Assembly: GCA_937924855.1 (NCBI GenBank)
Contig: CALEYQ010000063.1
Span: 39,171-103,170 of the forward strand
DNA length: 64,000 nucleotides
From: an uncultured Bacteroidota bacterium
GTDB lineage: Bacteria; Bacteroidota; Bacteroidia; JADZBD01
Reading direction: 5' to 3'
Shown here: in pieces, positions 19,886 through 28,480 of the stretch
Layout: each line of letters begins with the position of its first letter
Position numbering within the stretch: the stretch's first letter is position 1
Notes under the pieces: generated by a model
The model's input: the letters and a program-made list of their open reading frames with translations, nothing else
Database searches by the model: none
Told to the model about the DNA's origin: nothing
Program-made: the position numbers and the translations under genes

Positions 19886-21793
19886 TCAGGGAATCCTTAC
19901 CGCAAGCACACATACATCATCCACCTGCTCCAGATTTCCCTTCCATTCAGCGAACAGCTGATCCAGTTTTTGTTTTTGTTCCTCCATTGGCAGCAGGTAA
20001 TTTTCAGCCAGAATTTTTTTCAGATTTTTGAACTTAAACTTTTTCCCTTTATCCCCTCCAAACTGATCGCCAAATCCATCCGTAACCAAATACACAACAT
20101 CTCCGGGCATCAGGGTCAGGGAATGATTTTCAAAAGGAATTCTTTTTTCGGCATAGCCCAGATGTCGCTTGGTACCTGCAACTTCTTTTACACCCCCGGA
20201 TCCCACGATTATTAGAGGCCTTGAAGCCCCGGAAAAATTCAATTCACGGGTTTTCCGGTTCAAAACACAAAAGCCCATTTCAATGCCATCGCGGAGGTTG
20301 GTGGCCACATCGTTTCGGAAAAGCAGATTCTCCATACCCTGGCTCACAAACTCAAGCGCTTCAGCCGGGGAATTAACCTCTTTTTGCTTCAAAGATTGTT
20401 GCAGATAGGTGGCACCGATCAAACTCAGAAAAGCCCCCGGTACACCATGGCCGGTGCAATCGCCTACGGCGAAGCCTACAAGCTCTGTACCCTGGTTGGT
20501 TCGGATAAACTCCGAAAAATAAAAATCACCGCTTACTATATCCCGGGGCAGAAACAACACAAAAGATTCCCCCAACAGGCGGGAAAATTTTTCCGGATCG
20601 GGTAACAGGGCATTCTGAATACGACGGGCGTAATTGATACTGTCGGTAATGTCTTTGTTTTTTTCACGGATGATTTCCTCGTCGAGTTTGCGTTGGGTAA
20701 TATCTGTATCAATAATAACAAAACGGCTTACCGAACCGGCGGCATCAAGAATGGGTGTAATGGTTGACTGAACCCAAAACTTATTACCCGCTTCGTTATG
20801 GCTTTCCGAATCGTAGGAAACACTCTGGGGGTTGGATTTAACCTTATCAATCAGACCGGCAATTCCGGGATAAGAACTTAATTCAATAAAGTTTTTACCT
20901 AAAATTTCTTTGGGGTTTTGGATGTTTCGGGAATACATACGGAGCAAACCATCGTTAATCCATTCGATTGTGCCATCTTTTCCCGCAATCAAAACCGCAT
21001 TATCCGTACGGGCGGCCACAATGGAGAGTTTTTCCAGTTCCGCCTCCATTTTCTTCTTATCGGTAATATCGGAATCGATGATAATGATGTGACTTAATTT
21101 TCCCGATTCATCCAACACGGGAGAGATGGTAGAAAATTCCCAGATTTCCTCATCAATCTTCATATTCCGCGATTCGTAGGTTTTGGGCTTGAGGGTAGCC
21201 ATAACCTCATCCAGAATCTTGTGGATTTCAGGGTTATTGGAAATATCGCGGATGTTTCTTCCTTTTTTGGCAATCAGTTCAGGAAGGGTAATTTTATTTA
21301 AAGTTTCAAAAGTTTTGCTCACCCATTCCACATTTCCCTGAGCATCGAGGATGAGGATAATATTTTTCGTTTCCTCGGCCACCAGGGACAGGCGTTTGAG
21401 TTCGCTTTCCTTCATTTCGCGCAGCACATCCAGTTCCATTTCATGACTAACATCCTGTCCGGTGTAGAGGAGGGTGTTTCCCGGGCCCGGACTCTCCAGC
21501 CATTGAACCAGGAAAACATTTCCGGAACTGTCTTTAATTTTAGTTCGGTAAGGAATGGGAAGGATATTCAGGGGGTCTTGGATTTTCCTTTTCAGTTCAG
21601 GCAAAAAATCCTTTCCCTTGTGGAGCGGATCTTCAAAAATTTCGGTCCAGGCAGGTAAGTTTTCTTCAGTAAGGGAAAGCAGCTTAAAAAAGGAAGGTGA
21701 GGCATAATTTATCGTACCCCGGTCATCCACCAAAACCAGCAGGTTGGTATTCAGTTCGGTAATCAGGCGGAAAAATGAAGCCTCCTTATCCAT
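19886..21793 (-). CDS. Triple-PAS SpoIIE/PP2C-type phosphatase
   Basis: A 635-residue soluble protein. Three PAS domains are visible (LLVLVDDRGTINYASPSFFKLL; NIILILDAQGNVEWVSKTFETL; AVLIAGKDGTIEWINDGLLRMYSRN), each followed by the PAC-type strand pattern ending ITDKKKMEAELEKL or ITQRKLDEEI. The C-terminal PP2C/SpoIIE domain has IVSGDFYFSEF, VGDCTGHGVPGAFLSLIG, LRDGIEMGFCVLN and LVTDGFGDQFGGDKGKKFKFK. The linker DSINYARRIQNALLP is nearly the same as in the TPR phosphatase at 14,612, so the two share an output module with different sensors. The ATG at 21,793 is chosen; a TTG six codons upstream is weaker. Confidence 0.9.
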   Translation of the reverse strand: MDKEASFFRLITELNTNLLVLVDDRGTINYASPSFFKLLSLTEENLPAWTEIFEDPLHKGKDFLPELKRKIQDPLNILPIPYRTKIKDSSGNVFLVQWLESPGPGNTLLYTGQDVSHEMELDVLREMKESELKRLSLVAEETKNIILILDAQGNVEWVSKTFETLNKITLPELIAKKGRNIRDISNNPEIHKILDEVMATLKPKTYESRNMKIDEEIWEFSTISPVLDESGKLSHIIIIDSDITDKKKMEAELEKLSIVAARTDNAVLIAGKDGTIEWINDGLLRMYSRNIQNPKEILGKNFIELSSYPGIAGLIDKVKSNPQSVSYDSESHNEAGNKFWVQSTITPILDAAGSVSRFVIIDTDITQRKLDEEIIREKNKDITDSINYARRIQNALLPDPEKFSRLLGESFVLFLPRDIVSGDFYFSEFIRTNQGTELVGFAVGDCTGHGVPGAFLSLIGATYLQQSLKQKEVNSPAEALEFVSQGMENLLFRNDVATNLRDGIEMGFCVLNRKTRELNFSGASRPLIIVGSGGVKEVAGTKRHLGYAEKRIPFENHSLTLMPGDVVYLVTDGFGDQFGGDKGKKFKFKNLKKILAENYLLPMEEQKQKLDQLFAEWKGNLEQVDDVCVLAVRIP

Positions 21794-21874
21794 TTCCCTG
21801 CAAATTAGCAAATCCCCTGAAATAAATCAGAGGCCTGAGGGCTGATTGAAACTTTAAAGAAAGTGGCCCGTATA

Positions 21875-22010
21875 AGCACATGTTATCATCAGGAGTTCCC
21901 GTGCTGGTTGTGCGGGACGGCAACCGAGCCGGTTTTACAAAGGCGGCCGCGGTGCCAGGGCAATTCAAACCTGCAATTTGCAGGAGGACGAAAAGCCGGA
22001 TGAGCGCTGA
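21875..22010 (+). ncRNA. Candidate S-box-like (SAM-I clan) riboswitch or structured RNA
   Basis: The segment has the order of conserved blocks seen in S-box type SAM riboswitches. TTATC (21883-21887) can pair with GATGA (21999-22003) as P1. A hairpin TCCCG/CGGGA lies at 21897-21917. GGCAACC (21919-21925) can pair with GGTGCC (21951-21956), as in P3 of the S-box, and AATTC follows a few bases later. A last hairpin CCTGC-AATTT-GCAGG lies at 21970-21984. The K-turn GATGAAA motif of classic SAM-I is not seen in the first hairpin, so it would be a SAM-IV-like or other variant. The downstream gene (22,081) is not a recognised methionine gene, which weakens the assignment. Confidence 0.45.
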
Positions 22011-22080
22011 GGCGAAAAAAAAGCAGCGAAACATCCTGAATCCTTCCCGGTGGCAACAAGAACTTTTAAAATATGTTGTC

Positions 22081-22398
22081 ATGAAAAAAATCGTGAAAAA
22101 ACTAAAGGAATTATTCTTCGGTGCCGGTTCAAAAATCCAGGCCATTCATGAAGAACCGAAAAAAAACGAGGAAGTCAAAAACACAACCGGAGAATTGCCG
22201 GAGAAAAAAATTAATACCCGGGAGTTTCTTAAATCAATAGGTGCTATTGACATAACGAAAGAGCGTTTGGGTCAATTCAGTATCATGGTTACGCATCAAA
22301 AGGTGGATCATGAAGTAAAACCGGAGAGCGGGGATGAAACCTACGACGATACGGCCGAGACCATGATAAGGAATTTGAGAAGACGAGGGAGGGGCTGA
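22081..22398 (+). CDS. Small basic/acidic hypothetical protein
   Basis: A possible 105-residue protein, MKKIVKKLKELFFGAG then a Lys/Glu-rich stretch and EFLKSIGAIDITKERLGQFSIMV, ending in an Arg/Gly tail. The frame stays open upstream to 21,880, but that part overlaps the structured RNA, so the ATG at 22,081 is the likelier start. I do not recognise a family. It lies about 70 bases after the candidate riboswitch, which could control it. The 176 bases from its end to the next gene show nothing else I can name. Confidence 0.45.
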   Translation: MKKIVKKLKELFFGAGSKIQAIHEEPKKNEEVKNTTGELPEKKINTREFLKSIGAIDITKERLGQFSIMVTHQKVDHEVKPESGDETYDDTAETMIRNLRRRGRG

Positions 22399-22574
22399 GT
22401 TGCGGGGGGTTCAAGCATTCAATTTCGAAACTTTTTGCGAATACCCTCGTAGAGAAAGGCGATTAGAAAGAAAAGCCAGTTCCTAAATTCCAAAATCGGA
22501 AAATCTCGGGGACAGGAAAAAACTGTTTCACTACCGGCATAAGGTCAAAACCCGGAACATATAAACAATGAGTT

Positions 22575-23291
22575 ATGAAAACTGTTAAAGCAATATTTAT
22601 CTCGGGAATAATTCAAGCATCTGTTTTTGGACAAAAAGCCAACTCCTATACCCAATCAGAAGTCGACAGTATCGTTAAAACTATCCGGACCCATGCCACT
22701 ATCACCACTAAAAAGCTATCTGAAAAACTTTGTCAACCTTTTACAACTGAGGAGGAGAAGATAAGGGCAATATCATTCTGGATCATGGATAATATTTCTT
22801 ATGATTATAAACAATCAAAATCAAACAACGAATACAGAATCTACCAAAAAAAGGGAGAATCGGAGGAAGATGCGATTTACCGGATAAAGTTGGGTGAAGC
22901 CCGGAAAACCATTATGAGGGGCAAAGGAGTTTGCGAAGATTATGCCTGGCTATTCCATATTTTATGCCAGGAAGCAGGAATTACCTCCACTGTAGTAATT
23001 GGCCACGCTGTGGATCCCGGAAAGCAATTATCCGGTTTAACCCGAAAACTTTATTCCAATCATGCCTGGAATGGAGTGCTTCTGAATGGGCAATGGATGC
23101 TACTGGATCTTACCTGGGCCAGTGGGTATGTAGATAAGAAGACCGGGGTTTTTACAAAATCCTATAACTCCTTTTACTATTTTCCTCCACCGGACTTATT
23201 GATAAAAACCCATTTTCCTACAAATCCGGACTGGCAGTTACTTGAAAAGCCTATAAACACAAAACAATTTATTTTGTCAACGAAAAAATGA
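22575..23291 (+). CDS. Secreted transglutaminase-like cysteine protein
   Basis: A 238-residue protein with a short signal-like N-terminus (FISGIIQASVFGQ) and a transglutaminase-core domain. The Cys-His-Asp triad is visible as GVCEDYAWLF (Cys120), SNHAWNGVLL (His163) and LLDLTWASG (Asp178). The N-terminal helical part (ISFWIMDNISYDYK) is typical of bacterial transglutaminase-like proteins related to kyphoscoliosis peptidase. It could be a protease or cross-linking enzyme acting outside the cytoplasmic membrane; substrate unknown. It stands alone. Confidence 0.85.
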   Translation: MKTVKAIFISGIIQASVFGQKANSYTQSEVDSIVKTIRTHATITTKKLSEKLCQPFTTEEEKIRAISFWIMDNISYDYKQSKSNNEYRIYQKKGESEEDAIYRIKLGEARKTIMRGKGVCEDYAWLFHILCQEAGITSTVVIGHAVDPGKQLSGLTRKLYSNHAWNGVLLNGQWMLLDLTWASGYVDKKTGVFTKSYNSFYYFPPPDLLIKTHFPTNPDWQLLEKPINTKQFILSTKK

Positions 23292-23422
23292 ATGGGTCTT
23301 TTGGCAAAACTAAATTTTTGCAAGAGGCTTACCCTGATAACCCGATTGGAACAACAATCAGAAAACGAAAGCGGATAAAAATAGTTTTGATTTGCATCCC
23401 CGCAAATGAATAATCCATTCAT

Positions 23423-24130
23423 TTACATACCCCACCGGGTGGGAGCATCCGGATCTTTAACCAAAAACAACCGGAAAATTGGATAACTTAATGTGTCTCC
23501 TCCTTCAGTAACAGCCTTTATGTCTGAAAATGTGATCAATCGTCCGTGCGGAAGCTTAGAAACATAATCTCTCATGGTTTGGTTTAGCCTTATTCCCTTG
23601 GCTGGCTCGAACAACACTTCCCCGTTTTTAACCACCATCATCGAAAAAGAAACGATTTTCATTTTGGGGCCCGGAATATTTCCATAATAAGGTTTAAAAC
23701 TACCCCCCAAAAGAACCATCTGATGAATAAATGAATCTGTTTTTACCTGATTAAAACTCACCTGCGGATAGGGAACAACCTTGAATGAAAAGTTCTGAAC
23801 CAAAACAGATTTTTCTCCTTTTTTTTCATATACCGACAATAACAAATCTTTGCATCCTTTCGGGGGAACAATAGTTAATACGCTATCCTTTTGTACCACG
23901 GTCCCGGAAGAAACAGAAACGGTAAATTCCTTTTTCGCTTTACCGATATTTCTGATAATCAGCCGGTTTTTCACTCCGACAAACAGTAATCCATCGTCCG
24001 GGAAAATTTCAAAAGAACTATTTTCTTTTTTTACCTTATAAACCGGGATGTCTGAACCTTTCTTTTCCTGGGTGAAGGAAACAAATCCTGAAAGCAGAAA
24101 TCCTGCAAGGGCCACAATATGAAATTTCAT
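23423..24130 (-). CDS. Secreted GldM-domain-like protein
   Basis: A 235-residue exported protein starting MKFHIVALAGFLLSGFVSFTQE (the frame is open further upstream into the previous gene, but this ATG gives the signal peptide). The beta-rich body has LLFVGVKNRLIIRN, MKIVSFSMMVVKNGEVLFEPAKG and LPHGRLITFSDIKAV, a pattern that resembles the C-terminal domains of the gliding/T9SS motor protein GldM. It starts four bases after the membrane protein gene and is the last gene of the sigma factor operon. A T9SS-related or envelope-stress role is inference. Confidence 0.6.
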   Translation of the reverse strand: MKFHIVALAGFLLSGFVSFTQEKKGSDIPVYKVKKENSSFEIFPDDGLLFVGVKNRLIIRNIGKAKKEFTVSVSSGTVVQKDSVLTIVPPKGCKDLLLSVYEKKGEKSVLVQNFSFKVVPYPQVSFNQVKTDSFIHQMVLLGGSFKPYYGNIPGPKMKIVSFSMMVVKNGEVLFEPAKGIRLNQTMRDYVSKLPHGRLITFSDIKAVTEGGDTLSYPIFRLFLVKDPDAPTRWGM

Positions 24131-24134
24131 GGGT

Positions 24135-25670
24135 TCAAATGTTAAACATTGATAATATTTTTTTGCTGGACAATTCCGAAGTTTCAACTTTCTCCAGCAC
24201 AAATTTGTATTCCCTGGCATGCGAGGGTATTTTTCCAAACTCCGAGGCAGGGAATAAACCTACTGACCCATCATTGAGCAACACAACCAAAAGGTTACTT
24301 ACTTCGGAATCAAACTGTATTTTATCTCCACCTTTAAAGGTGTATAAATTATTTCTGCCCATTTCTGCCAAAAAATATTGCGTAGCGGGAATTTGCTTAC
24401 CATTTTCAAAAGCAAAAACAGGTTGCAAAATTCTTGCATTGGGAAGCTTAAGCGGGTAGTCGGAATTAAAGATACCAAATTGCTGTACCGAAAACACAGA
24501 ATACACGACACTCTTATTCGTATTATTTCTTCCTTCCACAAAGGCAGCCCTTTCCATGTCAGCAACTCTCTGGTTTTCCAGTGCTTTATACCTTGAAAGT
24601 TCCTTTTCCAGGATAGCCGTTGGACCGGACTGTGCTTGCAACTTTTCAAGCCTCAGGTAATTCTTATAGAGTTCTTCATATCGGGCCATTTCCTTTACAT
24701 AATTGCTTTTGGAAACCACGGGGCGGGCAAGAATTTTCAAGGTTTGGCCATTACCCGAAAAAGATATGAGAAAATAGTCCTTTTCCGCTGTCCTTTCAAT
24801 AGAAACATCGCTCCAGGGTAATTCAGCAGTTGCCGGATCGTATGCAATCTCGGAGGGTACAACCTCAAATATGGTTTCTCCAAACACCGCAATCTCGGGG
24901 AATTCTTTAGGATCTACTTCAATCCGGAATTGTTGTGCTTTGGGGTTGAGCACAACCGGCTTAATGGGCTCCCAGTTTTCTTTGGACAGGTTTTGCCCCT
25001 TGAGATTTCCAACCTCAACAGAATCGCCCGTGTAAAAGAGTTTATTGTCTTTCCCAAGGGGGACCCAGTTTTTGGCGATTGTATCCAGATAGTACTGGTT
25101 ATAAGAATCTTTGGAATTCAGGGAAGCCATACGGACCGTAATATTTTTTCCCGGCGCAACCATCAGGGGATTATCGCCTGAAAAAGCAAGCAATTCAAAC
25201 ATTCCACTTGACTCAAAATGATACCTGGCTTCATTCGAATCAAACGTCATTGGAATACCCGCCAATAAAATATCGCCTACATTCCGGAATTCACGGTATT
25301 TAATTTCCACCGGACCTTTTGATGGGGTTCCATCCTTATTAACCACTGAGAAGGCAGGAATAAAAATGGTGCTGCCGGTGGAAAGATGCAGGAGCGTATC
25401 CTTTTCCGGATTAATCAGGGCAGATGTAAATGGGACCGGCCCCAGGGGTTGAACAAAAGATGTTTCCGGTTCGGTATTATTTGAAAGTCCAAAATACAGG
25501 CCAAGCAATACCGCCAATGAACTTAGCCCGATGCCCATCCATTTAAGGGCGGAGGGTGTAATAAGGGGTGGCTTGCCGGCTGCTTTAAGAACCTCATTAA
25601 AGTTCTTCCCGTTTTCAATGTCGTTCGGGGTAAGTGGCTTGGGATTTCTCCGAAAATTATAGGGTTTCAT
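24135..25670 (-). CDS. Single-pass membrane protein, putative anti-sigma or envelope sensor
   Basis: A 511-residue protein with a cytoplasmic N-terminus of about 45 residues, one membrane helix (WMGIGLSSLAVLLGLYFGL, about 44-62) and a large outer domain with LHLSTGSTIFIPAFSVVNKDG, KGPVEIKYREFRN and a coiled stretch near the middle. Its start overlaps the end of the ECF sigma gene by 14 bases, the position and membrane layout expected of an anti-sigma factor, but I cannot see a known anti-sigma domain. Some Bacteroidota surface proteins share the STIFIPAFSV-type domain. Role inferred from context only. Confidence 0.65.
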   Translation of the reverse strand: MKPYNFRRNPKPLTPNDIENGKNFNEVLKAAGKPPLITPSALKWMGIGLSSLAVLLGLYFGLSNNTEPETSFVQPLGPVPFTSALINPEKDTLLHLSTGSTIFIPAFSVVNKDGTPSKGPVEIKYREFRNVGDILLAGIPMTFDSNEARYHFESSGMFELLAFSGDNPLMVAPGKNITVRMASLNSKDSYNQYYLDTIAKNWVPLGKDNKLFYTGDSVEVGNLKGQNLSKENWEPIKPVVLNPKAQQFRIEVDPKEFPEIAVFGETIFEVVPSEIAYDPATAELPWSDVSIERTAEKDYFLISFSGNGQTLKILARPVVSKSNYVKEMARYEELYKNYLRLEKLQAQSGPTAILEKELSRYKALENQRVADMERAAFVEGRNNTNKSVVYSVFSVQQFGIFNSDYPLKLPNARILQPVFAFENGKQIPATQYFLAEMGRNNLYTFKGGDKIQFDSEVSNLLVVLLNDGSVGLFPASEFGKIPSHAREYKFVLEKVETSELSSKKILSMFNI

Positions 25671-26229
25671 GATCTGATTTTTTTAAAAGTTTTTTAATTT
25701 TTTCAATAACCCGAAAAGTTTTCACCTTCGCATTATTCTCACTTATTTTCAGGATCAGGGCAATTTCCTTAAAAGAATACGACTCAAAAAAGCGCAATTG
25801 AATAAGTTCCAAATCATTTATTCCAAGCGTTTGAAGAACCAGGCTAATGGCTTCAAACCTTATCTCTGTGCTGAATTCGGGATCATCTTCCATTTTCTGA
25901 AGGGCTTCATCGGTTATGGCCACAGAAATTTGCTTACCGCTTGTTTGGTAATATTTCGCCAAAACCGATTTGGCAATACGAATAATCCAAAAACTAAAGG
26001 GTGCTCCGGTTACAACATATTTCGGCAGGGCCTGAAGAACCTGAACAAAGGTTTGGGATGCCAGGTCGTAAGCTGTTTCCAGGTCGGAAACGCGGTTGTA
26101 AATAAAACCCAAAACCCGGGGATAATGGATATGGTAGAGAGGTTCGAATTCAGCAGGATTCGCCTGAGCTTTTAAAATTTGCTCCTTCTCCCTTTGCGGA
26201 TCTGCTTTGTTTATAGGTAAGGATTTCAT
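25657..26229 (-). CDS. ECF-type RNA polymerase sigma factor
   Basis: A 190-residue sigma factor with region 2 (YPRVLGFIYNRVSDLETAYDLASQTFVQVLQAL, then FSFWIIRIAKSVLAKYY) and region 4 (LELIQLRFFESYSFKEIALILKISENNAKVKTFRVIEKIKKLL). It heads an operon of three with the membrane protein (14-base overlap) and the GldM-like protein. It probably directs RNA polymerase to an envelope-related regulon and is controlled by the membrane protein. Region 4 is intact. Confidence 0.9.
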   Translation of the reverse strand: MKSLPINKADPQREKEQILKAQANPAEFEPLYHIHYPRVLGFIYNRVSDLETAYDLASQTFVQVLQALPKYVVTGAPFSFWIIRIAKSVLAKYYQTSGKQISVAITDEALQKMEDDPEFSTEIRFEAISLVLQTLGINDLELIQLRFFESYSFKEIALILKISENNAKVKTFRVIEKIKKLLKKSDHETL

Positions 26230-26401
26230 ATAAAAGGAATTGATACAAGTTAAATGCGGAAATGAGGAATAGGTTACAAGATTTTGGAAATAAAAAACAG
26301 GGCTGAGGCTATTGCCTGATTTTCAGTGGGTTATGAAAGCTTCCCAAAAGCTAAAGGATTCAAAAATTTGTTTTTCGATTTTTTGCGCAGGTTTTACGCG
26401 G

Positions 26402-26419
26402 TTACTTCCCGATACAAAA
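26402..26419. other. Outer-left att core (displaced copy of the mnmE 3' end)
   Basis: TTACTTCCCGATACAAAA. Its last 14 bases are identical to 60,956-60,969 inside the 3' end of mnmE. Read on the other strand it encodes the mnmE C-terminus Phe-Cys-Ile-Gly-Lys and stop, with Leu or Phe depending on frame edge. It lies in the 319-base gene-free stretch between the sigma factor (26,229) and 26,549, which otherwise holds only the promoter below. It marks the far end of two successive insertions at mnmE. Confidence 0.75.
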
Positions 26420-26514
26420 TGTATATTTCACTTTAAATCATTGTCTTATATGACCTAGAAACAGTTAAGCAACAATTTTCCAGGCTTTTCCTCCTTTAAA
26501 TTTATGTTTGAAAA

Positions 26515-26543
26515 TTTGGTCTGTTGATTATACCCTATCTTTG
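26515..26543 (+). promoter_or_regulatory. Bacteroidota-type promoter
   Basis: TTTG at 26,515-26,518 and TATCTTTG at 26,536-26,543 (exact TAnnTTTG) with a 17-base spacer. The ATG of the lipoprotein gene follows at 26,549, so the leader would be extremely short. Confidence 0.6.
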
Positions 26544-26548
26544 AAAGA

Positions 26549-27307
26549 ATGGAAAAGTTAATAAAACTCTCAATCTTAGTATTGGGTCTATCCCTTACTA
26601 GGTGCTCCTCTGTTTTATATCAAGTTGTAGAACTTGAGCCCAAAAATACTCAAACCAATAATGATGGATATCCCATTTTCGAAAATGATACAGTTCGTAT
26701 TACATACAGTTTTTGGGATAAAAATGGAATTATGGCATTTCAAATTTTTAACAAATCCAATAAAGATCTTTATATAAACTGGGAAAAATCTTCCTTCATA
26801 GTTAACTCACAAAAATTTAAGTATTGGGAAGATAAGACTACGATTTCGTCTGGAGCGGTTTATTTATCGAAGAAAAAAGCAGGTTATTTTGACAACTTTG
26901 GAGTGGGCCTAAGTTCAAGCACCATTGTTAAGGATGAAAAGATCTCCTTTATTCCTCCCCAAAGTTATATATACAAATATACCTATGTTCTTCATCCAGG
27001 AAACTATTTTCCCTTAAGCCCAAACCAAAAAAAGATCTATGTTAAAAAAGATGATACCCAACCAAGAAGTACAGTTAGAAATGTTTATTACATTCAGGAT
27101 ACCTTCACCGAAAATAACTCTCCAATGATGTTTAGAAATTATCTTAATTTTTCCTTTGAGGAAAGCTTTATTCAAAAGTTTTCTTATGATAATGCATTTT
27201 ATGTGAAAAAGGTATTAGAATTTGAGAAGCGCCTAAAAGACACACTCTTTGTTAAGGCACATTATTCATTTTATAAGGAAACTACATCCAATTATAGAGC
27301 CAAATAA
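26549..27307 (+). CDS. Lipoprotein of unknown function
   Basis: A 252-residue lipoprotein: MEKLIKLSILVLGLSLTRC is a signal with Cys19, followed by a beta-rich domain containing DTVRITYSFWDKNGIMAFQIFNKSNKDLYINWEKSSFIVN. This pattern (a small fibronectin-like domain about neutralising 'nutritional' or envelope proteins) occurs widely in uncharacterised Bacteroidota lipoproteins. No catalytic motif is seen. It is the first gene inside the outer-left att core. Confidence 0.75.
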   Translation: MEKLIKLSILVLGLSLTRCSSVLYQVVELEPKNTQTNNDGYPIFENDTVRITYSFWDKNGIMAFQIFNKSNKDLYINWEKSSFIVNSQKFKYWEDKTTISSGAVYLSKKKAGYFDNFGVGLSSSTIVKDEKISFIPPQSYIYKYTYVLHPGNYFPLSPNQKKIYVKKDDTQPRSTVRNVYYIQDTFTENNSPMMFRNYLNFSFEESFIQKFSYDNAFYVKKVLEFEKRLKDTLFVKAHYSFYKETTSNYRAK

Positions 27308-27316
27308 CTTTGACAA

Positions 27317-28255
27317 TCAAATATTGTTTGTGCCACCACGATGAGAAGCACAAATCTTACAGGGGCAACCTGGCTTTGTAAAATGCCTGATGCCAACTGT
27401 AGTTTTCCCTCTACGATCCGCACGAGCAAAAACCTCATCAAACAATTTCTCTTCATTATTTTCTAAATATCTCCGAATGGAATAGGCACAGATGTCGGCC
27501 ATTTGAATCATGCTGGTTAGAGAGGAATCAACAAAAAGTGGTGTTTCAATAATTTTATCTATTGACGTCCAAAGTGTTCCAGTTTTATGAAATTGTTTCA
27601 TAAGGCCAGTATGCTTTTTCTCCACCGTTTCATTATTATCATGAATTAGTAACCCATAGGTTTTAACTTTTCCATTTCCAATAATCTCAGAATCCAATAA
27701 ACCATTCTTGCCCTTCAAATACTTTTCAAATCTTGAGACAATTTGCTCAAATGCCTGTTCATCAATTGAGCTTTTTGATTTAGCGGGGTCAAAGAATACT
27801 TTGTCAATGCACTCCGCAAAAAGTCTTGCAAACCCCCATTTGCCAATACATTGAGCAACCTCAAAAACAAATGACTTCCGTTCATCATATGTGAGATGAA
27901 TATAAGCCTCAGTTTGTCGATAATTTTTCTTTAATTGCTTCAGTCGTTTTGCTAATGTGGGTGACCTTTGTTGACGGAGCAGTTCCCCTCTGCGAAAAGC
28001 TTCAACTTGGGATCTTCTCTGAGGATAATCCAATGTGCAAAAACCGGAAATGCTATCTTGCTCCGGGTATCTTCTAATAAGCCATCCGGTGTGAATTTCT
28101 GACTCCACTAAAGAATACTTAGCCTTAATTTTATTTATGGCCTTCTCACAAGTTTTCCATTTCCAAATTGGAACCGAAAGGCCAGCTAAAACATAGTGAG
28201 ATGTTGTGCCGGGGCTTTCAGAAGTGCCGGACTCATCTATATAAAGGAAATACAT
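27317..28255 (-). CDS. DUF3800 domain protein
   Basis: A 312-residue protein starting MYFLYIDESGTSES, the YIDESG motif that defines DUF3800. The family's further conserved parts are visible as LIHDNNETVEKK and LTSMIQMADICAYSIRRYLE. The C-terminus has a CPCKICASHRGG cysteine cluster. The ATG at 28,255 is chosen because upstream codons give only a hydrophobic, unrelated extension. DUF3800 proteins have an RNase H-like fold by family knowledge and are common in mobile elements and defence islands; activity is not established. An 18-base imperfect palindrome (28,310-28,327, TGAG-CGC/GCG-CTCA) lies just upstream and could be an operator. Confidence 0.85.
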   Translation of the reverse strand: MYFLYIDESGTSESPGTTSHYVLAGLSVPIWKWKTCEKAINKIKAKYSLVESEIHTGWLIRRYPEQDSISGFCTLDYPQRRSQVEAFRRGELLRQQRSPTLAKRLKQLKKNYRQTEAYIHLTYDERKSFVFEVAQCIGKWGFARLFAECIDKVFFDPAKSKSSIDEQAFEQIVSRFEKYLKGKNGLLDSEIIGNGKVKTYGLLIHDNNETVEKKHTGLMKQFHKTGTLWTSIDKIIETPLFVDSSLTSMIQMADICAYSIRRYLENNEEKLFDEVFARADRRGKTTVGIRHFTKPGCPCKICASHRGGTNNI

Positions 28256-28480
28256 TAGGAAAAAAAGGCATAAAAAAAGCGACTGGTGATGAAGGATAAA
28301 CCCTCTCATTGAGACGCGAGCGACTCATTCCAGACGCACACAATTATACGATTTTTAAACATACAAGTTTGCAAAAAAATGTTAAAAACAATAAATAATT
28401 TGACTGGAAATCAATCACTTGAAAAAAATCAAAGGGATTATTAGAAAGGATTCAACCGATCCTCTATTAAATGGTTTCTC

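Noticed and set aside
21786..22145. 119-codon reading frame on the minus strand across the structured RNA
   Set aside because: It overlaps the start of the PAS phosphatase and has a protein sequence typical of a translated GC-rich RNA; the RNA explanation is better.
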